Source: Akebia trifoliata
Taxonomy: Eukaryota > Streptophyta > Magnoliopsida > Ranunculales > Lardizabalaceae
Direction of reading: 5' to 3'
DNA length: 64,000 nt
Assembly (NCBI GenBank): GCA_017979445.1
Contig: CM030713.1
Coordinates: forward strand, 31,277,915-31,341,914
Made by a program: the position numbers and the translations under genes. Shown here piece after piece: positions 47,382-58,173 of the stretch. The first letter of the stretch is position 1; each line of letters begins with the position of its first letter. Under the pieces are notes generated by a model. That model worked only from the letters and a program-made list of their open reading frames with translations, was not told where the DNA came from and did no database searches.

Positions 47382-50300
47382 TTACCTTCGATATCTACCG
47401 TAATCGGGGCTTTGCTCCCTGTATGAGGGACCATTGTATTTATCATAGACCGGACTGCGAGCCCGGCCATAATCTGGACTAGGTCGGCTCCGGCGGTGCA
47501 CTGGGCTTCTAGAACGCCCATATGGGCTATTGCCGCGCCCCCCATAACCTCTTCTGGGGCTGTCACCACCTCTTCTGGGACTGTCACCACGTTCTCCATC
47601 ATCCCTCAAAGCATACTCAACAGACACCACTCTGCCTAAGATCTTGCTGCAAATTTGGGAAAGTGTGAAAGATTCAATAAGATAATAACCTCAAAGCATA
47701 CTAACTGAGAAAATTGAAACAGATATAGAAACCACTTGCCTCATGTTGGTGTGTTCAAGAGCTTTTGTAGCTTCCTCCTGCTTGTCGAACTGCACAAATG
47801 CAAAGTTCCTTCTAATTCTCACATGTTGAACCTTTCCATATGGTTCAAAATGCCTTTCAATGTCTCGAGTTCTTGTGTGGATTGGATCAAAGTTTATTAC
47901 AAATAATGTTTTTGTGGGCCTCTGGTTTGCCATTGACCTAGAACCTTCACGGTGCCTGGAACCACGCTCGCCCTGCTGGCAGAGCAAGAAAATAAAACAA
48001 ATACTCTTATAAAACAAATAATTACAGGATATTGGGCTCAAGTGTTTTGCTGAAGTTGTACCGGCCCATAGTTAAAGACCCACACAAAAACCACTACCTT
48101 TTTTTTTTTATAACTGAAAACCATTCGGTGTTAAATACCATGTACATGAATTAGCTATTCAAGAAATAAGTGAAACAAAAAAAATTACCCTAGCCCATTC
48201 CACAGAGAGCCGGCGTTTATTGTAACCAAATGGCGTATTGTCAAGACCTCGAATTGCATCTTCAGCATCACGCTCATCATCAAAATACACAAAAGCAAAC
48301 CCTGCAACAACATAACAAGACTCAGAGTAGGGATAAAGTAAGGGCTCATATTATATGTCCATTGAGATAGTTCTCAATATGACATCCGGTTAGGATATCT
48401 TTTTTCCCTGGTAAGAGCATAAGAATACAACACCTGCAAATAGAGGAAGGCCTGATGCACATAAGGATGTCAACAATAATGGTGTAGCCTTGCATGATGA
48501 ACTAAATCATGATAATTGGCAAAAAAGTTAAATCCAAAGAGTCAGAACTGAGAAGTCACTGATGAGCCAAGCATCACCATTCGCACAGCAAGTGTTCAGT
48601 AGTAGTAGTAGTAGTAGTAGTGGCATGTGACTGAAATGATTGGTCCGTCTATCAAGAGTATGAGAAGGCATGGCATAACTGATATGAGTGATGCCTCTGT
48701 GTGACCATTCTTGTAAATGGAAAATTTGGGCAGTGTGGGTGTGAGTGAAGGAAATGCAGGATGATGTCATTTGTAAGTAGAAGGAGCTGATGAGCAAGCA
48801 GGCAGGCAAGCAGGAAGGTTTTCTTTGCCATGCAATTTTTTGCACAGGAGTTTACGAGCCCAGATAGGAGCTCGATTTCCTTTTGTAAAAGTTCCTGCGT
48901 CAAAACAAACATTTAAATATGGAATTCTTTCAATAAAAAAAATGGTAACATTGCTGTTGTCAATTTTCAATGTCCAACGTGAAAGAGGCACAGGGTGTAT
49001 GCAGCCATACCCAGCCTGATTTCAGTAAAAAAAATTAACTGAATCAGAAATCAAATGCAGTGAGAGTGATAATCCAAACTTAAAGAAGACCCTGAGGTGT
49101 GACCAGATTACCAGGTTCCAAGAGCAACCACTGAATTTCTTTGACCCAAACAAAGAGAAAGAAAGAAAAGACATTTTAAGAGTGAAGCGTTGTTAAAGGC
49201 GGATGCCCAGGCGACTAGGCCATAAAAACCCCACCTAGGAACCAACTGAGATTGAAGCATCTATACAGCTTGCAAATCAGATGGCAAGCAGGATAACTAA
49301 ATAGCCAATTCTATAAATAGCCGATGCTTATCCAATTCTATGAATCAATCAAATGAGCCAAGCTGTTAGGATCCTTGGGTTAAGGCTTAAACTTTCCACT
49401 ACATTAACACCTAGGTATTTTTGAAGCATTAGCTTAGGTATTAACATTTTGTATCAAAGACAACCCCATGTCCAGGGTTATGGAGAGGCGATTAAGGAAG
49501 AGGGAGGGGACTTCTACAGTACAGGATATGAAATGGGTCTTGAAAAAAAAGGTGGGGGTGGCGGGGCTCCGCCATAGTAAGCTACCATGATTAGTTTGGG
49601 AAGGGGCAACTTGTGGAAAAATAAAAAGGGGTACCTGGTACTTGGAAAGAAGGCCAAGGGTATTGGGAGCTTGCCATGAAGTGGGCAAACTAGGGCGTCA
49701 GCCTTGAAGTGTGGGGGTATGTTAGGATCCTTGGGTTAAAACTTAAACTTTCCACTCCACTAATGCCTAGGTATTTTTGGAGCATCGAATTGGGTCTTGA
49801 AAAACACAATAAAATGACGGTTATTTTAGAAGATAGCAGGTACCAACTAAGAAATTGAGGAATCATGATAGAATTAGAAACCAAGAGCAAATTGGAGCTT
49901 TAAAATTGGTATCTAAATTTTCTACACAACAAGATATACAGTGGAATAGAAACCCATTGGTTTTAGTATTCATGACTTATAAATCAGCTTTCTTGAGAAG
50001 CTCTGCACTATTATATCTCAACCAAAGAAAGTAATATTTTGGACACCATTTGCATTTCTTCATATCGATAGACAATTTTACTCTTAGGTTCAAATAACGA
50101 CAAAGATCAAACATATTACCCAAACATAGACAGGAACAATATTATCAAATTAATAAAACAAAAGGGTATCTAGCTACTGATCTCAACATTAGCACAATAC
50201 ATACAACAGATTGAAAAGATAAGATTTTCACAATCAACTAAAAGTTCAACTCACAGATTTCAAATCGATCAAATCTTAATAAGAAGAAGATCAAACAAAA

Positions 50301-50416
50301 GTAGATTTACCAGATTTCATATCGACCCGATCCACCCTCCCGTATTTGGAGAACAGACGCTCCAAGTCAGATTGACGAGTCTCGTAATCGAAACTACCGC
50401 AGAAAACTGGCCTCAT
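47382..50416 (-). CDS. RS31: RS31-type plant SR splicing factor (two RRMs + RS tail)
   Basis: Nuclear spliceosomal regulator of the plant-specific RS subfamily. Four coding exons: 50416-50311, 48301-48189, 47972-47740 and 47646-47382, giving 238 aa. RRM1 spans about residues 2-72, with RNP2-like VFCGSF and RNP1 FAFVYF split by intron 1. RRM2 spans about 94-165 ([16 protein letters not shown]), preceded by [13 protein letters not shown]. The tail has [15 protein letters not shown] and [11 protein letters not shown], as in Arabidopsis RS31, and ends DYGRYRR. Intron 1 is about 2.0 kb, a position where RS31 genes are known to produce regulated alternative transcripts. Intron 2 ends in a NAGNAG acceptor and intron 3 uses a GC donor. 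A telobox-like AAACCCTAAA at 50563-50572 and a possible 5' UTR intron (about 50541-50429) precede the start. Confidence 0.94.
48599..48621. repeat. (AGT)n microsatellite in RS31 intron 1
   Basis: Eight AGT/GTA triplets in a row within the long first intron of the SR-protein gene. Confidence 0.85.
49364..49785. repeat. 66-bp direct repeats 356 bp apart in RS31 intron 1
   Basis: Repeats at 49364-49429 and 49720-49785 share TGTTAGGATCCTTGGGTTAA, CTTAAACTTTCCACT and CCTAGGTATTTTTG. A purine-rich GTGTGGGGGTA immediately precedes the second TGTTAGG, which would fit a polypurine tract before an LTR. A degraded LTR element is possible but not shown. Confidence 0.75.
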
Positions 50417-50599
50417 CCTCAGAAACCCTAGCATCATCAAAACAAAAGGGAAGATGAAAACAATTAATACAATCAAAATCATCAAAAATTGTAGAATAAA
50501 TTAGTAACAAACATTAACAGCTTTAGATCGAAAGATAACCTTTTGCGCGTGAAACAATGTCGAAACCCTAAAAGCGAACTACAGAAGCGAGCGAAAGGA

Positions 50600-51500
50600 C
50601 ACGCGCTTGCGATCAAAATATAAAGAGGAATAACTAATACACCATTTCTTTTGCCCTTTTTAGGTCCTCTCCACGTTTTGGTGAATATTTGAGAAACCTC
50701 CACTGTTTTGAAACTGATGTGATACGCCCTTGACCTCAGCTTCCTCTTCGAGATTAATAGAACATTGACCTAAATACCCTCATCTTCAACGACTAAAATT
50801 CTTGAATGTTCTGCAACTAAAAATTAGTAAAAATTTGGACATACCCCCCTATGTTTTGGTCTATATTTGAGATAATCATCTATAAATAAAATGAAAATAA
50901 TTTTTATCCTACCCTTCAAATCCAAACTTAGCCCTCTATTTACTTCAATCTTCAGGAAATTTTATATTTATATATTCTGTCCTTGTCAACCTTTTAAGAT
51001 TCTATTTTATCCTTTAAAAGGTCAAATCTTAATGATTAGATAAGATTTTTGAAGTAAAGATGATGAAATTTTAAAAATAAAAAATTTTCTACAAAGGGTT
51101 TGAGGTAGGACCGAAAACAATGAATTGAAAGTGAGGGATTAAGTGATGTTGACTCATGTAATTGTAGAATACCAAAATGTCATAAATAATTATCAACACT
51201 AAAATCAATTATCTACCATTGTAATTATCAAATGCCCTTACCTTCACATTTAAAGCTTATATAAATAAGGTTATTTTGGTTTAAAATCAAGAAAATTGCA
51301 ACTAGGATGAGGTTAGTTAGTTATAAAAATTAAAAAATATATATTTTTTATCACATTTTTATTAAACAATGTAATATTACAAAAAAAAATCATATTTGTA
51401 ATGTATTTACATGCATTTTACTATTAAATACTAAATGCATTTTAGTATTTTAATTAAATGGAGAGCATTTAGAAGCCCTAAAAAGTGCGAAACAATTTTT
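50600..51500. other. RS31 upstream intergenic DNA, no gene seen
   Basis: AT-rich; the part nearest 50417 is RS31 promoter/leader. Nothing else recognised. Confidence 0.4.
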
Positions 51501-51501
51501 T

Positions 51502-51830
51502 TAATATATAGGTTAGAAGTTTTCGAATTGACCGATTTTTTTTGTAAAGATAATCTATATGAGTTAGAAGTTTCGGAATGGCTGATTTTTTTGTGAGGAT
51601 GATTTCTATAGTGAAGAGATTATATTCTCACAAAAAATCAGTCTATTCTAAACTTCTAACCCCAGTTTAAGAAGAAAAAAAAAATCATGGTCGATCAATT
51701 ATTTGTAAACCACTTTTTATGGGATTAAAAGTTTCAAAATGAGTTGATTTTTTGTGAGGATGATCTCCTCACCATAGAGATCATCCTCATAAAAAATAGG
51801 TCATTTTGAAACATCTAGCCTATATATTGA
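51502..51830. mobile_element. Double-hairpin MITE, copy B
   Basis: Outer inverted ends: AATATATAGGTTAGAAGTTT on the left and AATATATAGGCTAGATGTTT on the inverted right. Two internal hairpins of GTGAGGATGAT and complement. The first is partly rearranged (51525-51660); the second is intact (51738-51805). The spacer contains TCATGGTCGATCA. Confidence 0.75.
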
Positions 51831-52056
51831 AAAAATATCTTGGTCTTTTTAGTGTTTCCCAAAGTTTCTATGTGTATGTACATATATATAGGGGAATGCT
51901 AATGTCCAAAATCTCATGGGGACGCTAGTATTATCCAATATTATTTTTTCCAATAATATCCCTCTCAATTTTGTCTTTTAGTAAAAAAGACAAGGACAAG
52001 TCAGTCTTTTATGCAATAAATGCATTTATTATGTAATCATTAATTGTCAAAGCATT

Positions 52057-52090
<34 letters not shown>

Positions 52091-52255
52091 CAAAATACTT
52101 AAATGCTCATAGCATTTATTGTGTAAAAGATCAATACACCTTTGTCTTTTCACTAAAAGATAAAATGAGAAAATGTATTATTGAAAAAAGTGTGTTGGAT
52201 AATGCTAACGTCTCTCATGAAACATTGGACATTAACCTTCCCGATATATATATAT

Positions 52256-53454
52256 GGGGTCAAGATTCGTAGACAACATTCTAGACAACGTGTTTTATCT
52301 TATATGGGAAAAAAGTTTTGGAATGGATTGATTTTTTTGAAAATGATCTTTATGGTGATGAAATCATCCTCACAAAAAATCAGCCCATTCTGAAATTACT
52401 AATCCTAATTTACAAGTTAAAGAATCGTGGATTGTTTTTTTTTTGAAAAGTATAATATATTTCAAGGAGAAAGAAAAAACAGCATACAAGGAGGCCGAGA
52501 AAGCCTCATAGAAAGCAACAAAGAAGAAGAGCAAACAACATCAATGATTACATAAAGAGTTCCATCTAAAAACAAAATCATCAAACGAAGTTCCCACGAA
52601 CTCTATATTTTGTTTGGACCAAAGGTATAAGAAGCCCAAAATCTCTAAAAAACTTGTATGAGAGCTTCTAATCTTGCCATTAAACACCATGTTATTCCGT
52701 TCATTCCAAATCCCCCAAGCAATAGCCGAAGGTAGCATAGCCCACAGGTAACGTTTTCTGGTGTGAAAGACATTACTGGTCCACTCTTTCAACAACGATG
52801 AAAACTTATGAGGGAAAACCCAAGTCATACGGAATAAACCAAGGAAACATGACCATAAATTATAGGAAAAAGGGCAATGAAGTAAAATGTGATCAACAGA
52901 TTCCCCTTCCATCAAGCAAAGGGGACAACAATTAGGAGTGATCCAACCCCGAGCAATCAAGTTATCCATCGTAAGAATCCTACCAAGGGAAGCCAACCAG
53001 ACAAAGAAAGAGATTTTAGAAGGCACTGACCTAAGCCAAATGATGGAAGCCGAGATGGTACGCTCAGCACTAGGAGTGAGCCATTTATGGAAGGATCTAA
53101 CAGAGAATCTCGAATCCTTCGCTCTAATCCATTCCCACCTATCCTGTTCACTTTCGTTGCGATGAAGCGTATGCAAGAGATCGAGGAAAGATGTAACCTC
53201 GGTTAGCTCCCAATCATTAAAATTTCTCCTGAACCCCAAATCCCAAGAATCGTGGATTGTTTTATTTTAACCATTAATTTGTAACCACTTTCCACAGGGT
53301 TAGAAGTTTTATAATCAACTGATTTTTTGTGAGGATGATCTACTCACCATAGTGATCATCCTCACAAAAATCATCCCATTCCGAAATTGTTTTGTCATAT
53401 AGGACAAAACATTGTTTAGAAGATTACCTAGAATGTTGTTTATGGATCCTAACC

Positions 53455-53455
<1 letters not shown>
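52256..53455. mobile_element. Double-hairpin MITE, copy C, split by a LINE
   Basis: Left end GGGGTCAAGATTCGTAGACA; inverted right end GTGGGTTAGGATCCATAAAC. Both continue with ACAACATTCTAG and TTATATGGGA / CTATATGACA. It is flanked by TA-rich sequence on both sides. Hairpin 1 lies at 52320-52400 and hairpin 2 at 53320-53390. The LINE 52439-53244 sits in the spacer; without it the element is about 375 bp, the size of copies A and D. Confidence 0.8.
52439..53244 (-). mobile_element. 5'-truncated LINE (non-LTR retrotransposon) with 19-bp target duplication
   Basis: Flanked by identical AAGAATCGTGGATTGTTTT (52420-52438 and 53245-53263), a target-site duplication. The element runs on the minus strand with its poly-A visible as a T run after 52438. 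An open frame of about 230 codons (53239-52541) covers the C-terminal reverse-transcriptase zinc-binding region: SFFVWLASLGRI, CCPLCLMEGESVDHILLHCP, then AWGIWNERNNMVFNG and a terminal FRWNSLCNH. The upstream reverse-transcriptase and endonuclease parts are missing. The frame is uninterrupted, so insertion is fairly recent. It landed in the spacer of a double-hairpin MITE. Confidence 0.9.

Positions 53456-53458
<3 letters not shown>

Positions 53459-53490
<32 letters not shown>
53459..53490. repeat. (TA)n microsatellite between two transposons
   Basis: Simple TA repeat separating the right end of the MITE at 52256-53455 from the left end of the Mutator-like element at 53491. A shorter (TA)5 at 57418-57427 flanks the other end. 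Confidence 0.9.
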
Positions 53491-53493
<3 letters not shown>

Positions 53494-56400
53494 AACGGTT
53501 TGGCGACCCTAAAGTGTGCCTAGCTTTGTGCCAAGGTTTTTGAGCCATCATATATTGCGAGATGGGACGGTTAAGATTGAATAAACCAACTGTAAAGTGT
53601 AAACTTACTTTTGCGTACAGAAATTTTCAAATTTATAAGTAACCCTTAGAAATTAAACCCAAGCCCCTCTATAGTTTTACTTTTAGCTCCCCAACACATT
53701 TCATACCTCACATTTCATTCTCTCTCTCTCTCCAAACTCTCGAACAACCATACCAGGCAAAGATCCCTCTCAAACGTCTCTCTTGAAATATTGATTGGCA
53801 GCAGTGGCAGAAATACCATATCTTTCTCTCTATACGTATCTCTTTCTCTCCCTCTCTCTAAACCCTAACCCTAACTCTCCCTCTCTCTAAACCCTAGCTT
53901 TCTTTTGCTAAGACCATGGTAAAATAAGTTTTCTTAGCAAAAGAGGCAGCACAAAGGATGTCTCAAGCCCCTCTCTTTCGATCTATCTCTCGCACTGTTT
54001 ATCGGTGGCATAAACATACTCCTCTCTTTCTCTTTCTCTAAACCCCAAATTTTCTGTCTCAACTTTAAGATTTTTTAAAAAGTATTTTCTTTTGTTTGTT
54101 TTTTAATTTCATTATACCATTGGAGAATTACAATGTTTTTTTTATGTTGTTTTAAATGGTTATAATTCCTTTGTAATCAGATTAAAATTTAAAAAAAAAA
54201 AAAGATTGTGTGATATAAATGTAGGTGCTGGAACTCATCAATCCAAGATGAGGCCCCTCTAAAATGAGAAGGAGCACCATTAATTTCAATACTTATCCAT
54301 CCCAGGATTGAACCAATGATAAATGTGAAAAGGATATTCAATGGCAGCTAATTTGTTGCACATTTGATGTTTGGATTTAGTTGAAAGAATTGGATCTGGC
54401 TTTTTTCCTTCAATTTTCTTGCATTGTATACTTTCCTTATGTTTTTTATTGCTTTTTTTTTTTTTCCTGCATCTGGGCAGTTGACAACTTGACATCATGG
54501 TGAGGAAGAGAATAACTGCACTTCCTAGTGTTGGCGGTTAGAGCTAAGAAACTCAAGAAACCAGTGGTCGTAGTGGTCGTGGTGGGCGACATCGAATGAA
54601 AGGGGCTCCACAACCATTACTTCGAACAAACATGGATTTATATTTTTAAGTAGTGTTTGCTCAATTTTGATTGGATCATATATACCCTCTTATAATCACA
54701 AATGTCACTATTTCTATAGCTTCTGAGCTGATGTGTACTCAATAAGCACATAATATTCCATGAATGTTCTGATTACTGATGGAAACATCATTTTGATTTC
54801 TTCATAAATGGGTCTCTTTGTTTAAGGAGATGAATATAGGAAGAAAGATGGATGAAATAAGGGAATTAATACATGACTTCTAGAACTTGGAATAAGAGCT
54901 TGATTGGGTACTGGGTACTTTATGACATGCACATGGAATATCCAAGAAGCAAGATAGATGAAATAAAGGAATTAAATCATGTATTCTGGTCAATGAGTTT
55001 CGTTCAACGTTTAGAGAGTAATTACCATCAACCTGATAGCTACTATTTTTTTTTTATCTGTGCCTAAAACCATTTTTTTGAACCTTTTTTTCCATATAAA
55101 GACCACCCTTTGAAAACAAATAATCTTACAGATAATAGAAATGGAATAAATCAACCTAGATTTACAGCGAAACATTGGTGGATATCACTCTTGTTTCATA
55201 AAACAGATCATACATTTAAACGTATCATCATCCACTCACATCTGCAAAAGTCTTGTCCCCTATATTATTTGGTAATCAGAAGCTAGAAACACATGCAATC
55301 TATGATCTATTTATCCTAACCAACACCCAATAGGTAATCCAAAAGGTATACCATGCTTTTGTATTGTTGTCTGCAACCCAAGTACTAGAAAGGGCTTTCA
55401 TTTTTCTTGCTCATGGACTATTACAAGTGTCTCACTAGAGAGAAAATAAACTCTTAAGTGTCAATGTGAGATTATAGAATGGATCAAGTAACCATATATA
55501 ACTATTTTATTAATGAGCTTCATTGGTCATGAGTAATAATCATTCTTTAGGAAACAATAAAGAAAAAATATAAGGTTCTCTTTGTTTAGAATACATCATT
55601 ATTACTTTTGTATGAAAGGTCTGCTTAAATACCCAATATAAAACCCTCATTCACCCATTGATAGCTGACCAAACCACTTCAAAAATAGGAGCAAACAAAT
55701 AAATACATATAAAAGGGTGCTAACAAAGACCTGTTTCAATTGACTTAAGAAACTTGACCTTCTCTCAAACTTTTTATTTAGAGAGTACATCAAAAATAAA
55801 GCATCGACACTTCTAAAAATAGACTATTTTAATCCTTAAAAGGATGTTAAGAAGAAAATGCCCCAATCTCCATCATTGCCATTTTAAACATCATGGCAGT
55901 TGGATTGCTCAGTGAAGGTACCAATTTCTTTAGGAATCCTTGGATTATTGGACCCATTTGAGTTGAGGCGTGCTCTCCATCTGGTTGTAAGTTTCCATCT
56001 CTCCTCCCCACTCAATCGTAGAAGCACTATCATCTAAGTATGAGAAGAGGAAGGCAGGCCAATACCCTACCATATAATCATTTCCAAGTTGCATCCACCA
56101 ATGCCCCTCTTTTGGATCCTATAGTTATATAAAAAAAAACCCCAATTAAATAAATAAATCAGTAATAAAACAACAAAAATTAATCTTAAATAACAAGAGT
56201 TTAGAGATTCTCTATGGTTTTTTTTGAAAAAATTATTTTATGTGTGTGGGGTCCTATTCTATTTCATCTCTGCAATATGCTTGCACCCACTTGTATTTGA
56301 TTGCTAATTTAAATGAAGCTTGAGCAAAGAAGGTTGTAGCAACCTATGGCTTGGTAAGCATGGTATAGGAGCAGATCTAGAACTTATTGCATCAAGTCCT

Positions 56401-57417
56401 TGTGGGACCTCTTTTTTCATATTCTAATCAACCCAAACAATAATTTGATCTCAAATCAATTCAATACGATTTGGATCAAATCCAATTCCAATCTAATGCT
56501 TATTAGATTGGATACATGTTCAATAACTTTTTAGATTTATCCTTAACAGTCTAAAGGCACTATCATTTTCAATGTCTCTTTAAATAAAACATAAACCAAT
56601 GAAAAGGAATTATCTTTAGTCAAAGCCATAAAGGACTTATTTGAGAATCCCATCCAGAAGAGTGGAGGATCAATAATAAATAGCCCAAGTAAAATTAATC
56701 AAAAAAGATGTTATAACCGATTCATGCCTTTGCCAATACTTATGTTTCAAGGGAACCATTTAACAATGCCATGCTTTTTGATCAACCACCCATCAAAGAG
56801 CAAAAGCAATTGTATGCAATAATCACATTAAACCAAAAAAAAAATACCACATGAAAGCTCAAGACAGTACTTCTCATACAAATAAGGAATGAAATACAAA
56901 TAAGGAACGAAAAAAGTTCTTAAAATTTCCTACCTACCACATAAAAGCTCGAGACATCCTTTGTGCTGCCTCTTTTGTTAAGAAAACTTATTTTACCATG
57001 GTCTTAGCAAAAGAAAGCTAGGGTTTAGAGAGAGGGAGAGTTAGGGTTAAGATTTAGAGAGAGAGAGAGAGAGAGAAATACCTGTAGAGAGAAAGATATG
57101 GTATTTCTGCCACTGCTGCCAATCAATAGTTCAAGAGAGACGCCTTCGTCGAAGACATTGCCTTTGTTTGAGAGGGATCTTCGCCTGATAGAGTTTGGAG
57201 AGAGAGAGAGAGAGAGAATGAAATGTGGTGGGGAGCTAAAGGTAAAACTATAGAGGGGCTTGGGTTTACTTATAAATTTGAAAATTTCTGTACACAAAAG
57301 TAAGTTTACACTTTACAGTTGGTTTATTCAATCTTGACCGTCCCATCTCGTAATATCTGATGGCCCAAAAACCTTGGCACAAACCTGGGCACACTTTAGG
57401 GCCGCCGAACCGCTCCC
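53491..57417. mobile_element. Pack-MULE: Mutator-like element with ~470-bp terminal inverted repeats
   Basis: Left TIR 53491-53967 and right TIR 56949-57417 are inverted copies. Ends are GGGAACGGTTTGGCGACCCT and GGGAGCGGTTCGGCGGCCCT, then AAAGTGTGCC, TTTGTGCCAAGGTTTTTG and so on to TTTCTTAGCAAAAGAGGCAG. Long TIRs of this kind mark Mutator-like elements. Flanks are (TA)n, so the expected 9-bp target duplication (TATATATAT) is present but not diagnostic. The TIRs contain C/T-rich, telobox-bearing sequence (AAACCCTAACCCTAAC) that looks like a plant 5' leader. The 3-kb interior has no transposase but holds a Neprosin-type gene fragment at 55950-56118. Non-autonomous. Confidence 0.88.
55950..56118 (-). 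pseudogene. Captured Neprosin-domain (DUF239) gene fragment inside the MULE
   Basis: On the minus strand an acceptor-like ACTATAG precedes 56118. The frame then reads DPKEGHWWMQLGN, YMVGYWPAFLFSYL and DDSASTIEWGGEM, the conserved core of plant Neprosin/DUF239 proteins. After TYNQ the frame must shift to recover GEHASTQMGP, which matches the next conserved block, so the fragment carries a small indel. Homology stops near 55950. Known members are secreted proteins related to a prolyl endopeptidase from pitcher plants. This piece is only a fraction of the domain and cannot be functional. Its location between long TIRs shows transposon capture. Confidence 0.8.
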
Positions 57418-57427
57418 TATATATATA

Positions 57428-57792
57428 GGGGGGCATTCAATGGCTAACTTTTTGGCAAAACATTTTTCAAAACATGAGTCAGAGGTTTTGGAATGCGCTG
57501 CTTTTTGGTGAGGATGATCTGCACGGTGAGGAGATCATCATCACCAAAAATCAGCCCATTCCAAAACTTCTAATCCCATCAAAAACAGTTTACAAAAAAT
57601 GGACGGTCCACGATTTTTCAGCTTGTAAACATGGGTTAAAGTTTTGGAATGGGCTGATTTTTGGTGAGGATGATCTCCTCACCGTAGAGATCATCCTCAC
57701 CAAAAATTAGCCCATTCCAAAACCTCTAACTCATGTTTTGAAAAATGTTTTGCCAAAAAGTTTGCTAAAAAGTTTGCCATTGAACGCTACCC
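57428..57792. mobile_element. Double-hairpin MITE, copy D
   Basis: Left end GGGGGGCATTCAATGGCTAA; inverted right end GGGTAGCGTTCAATGGCAAA. Both continue with TTTTTGGCAAAACATTTTTC and AAAACATGAGT.AGAGGTTTT. Hairpin 1 is at 57488-57570 and hairpin 2 at 57635-57725, both based on GGTGAGGATGATCT with GGGCTGATTTTTGG flanks. The spacer has GGACGGTCCACGATTTTTCA. (TA)n flanks both sides, and the left one is shared with the MULE's right edge. Best-preserved copy. Confidence 0.88.
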
Positions 57793-58173
57793 ATATATAT
57801 ATATATACACAATTACAGGAGAACATTTAACTTTTAACAATTAACACGCGAGGATACATAAACCCACACCTGTGCTAATAGCACAGCGCCTCAGTTTTCT
57901 GCAAACCCACCCAAAAAACGAAAAAAAAAATTACAAAATGCTGAAGTAGGCTCCTTCTCTTTCTCAATTGGGCAGAGCACCATTTCTTCTGTTTTTTTTT
58001 TTTTTCACATCATGACCTTAAACAACTGATTACACAGTTAAAATCTGTCCCCATTCCAATGAGACCTCCCCCTTAACTAATAGGATAAGGCAGAACTGCA
58101 AGCCACCTTTGATATCACGTACGGTGAAAATTTGTAGTAATCATTTTCCATGGTGGCACCTTCTGGAAATCAA

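Noticed and set aside
47378..47602. Alternate frame over the RS31 last exon (Met/Val/Ala-rich)
   Set aside because: Out-of-frame reading of the RS tail.
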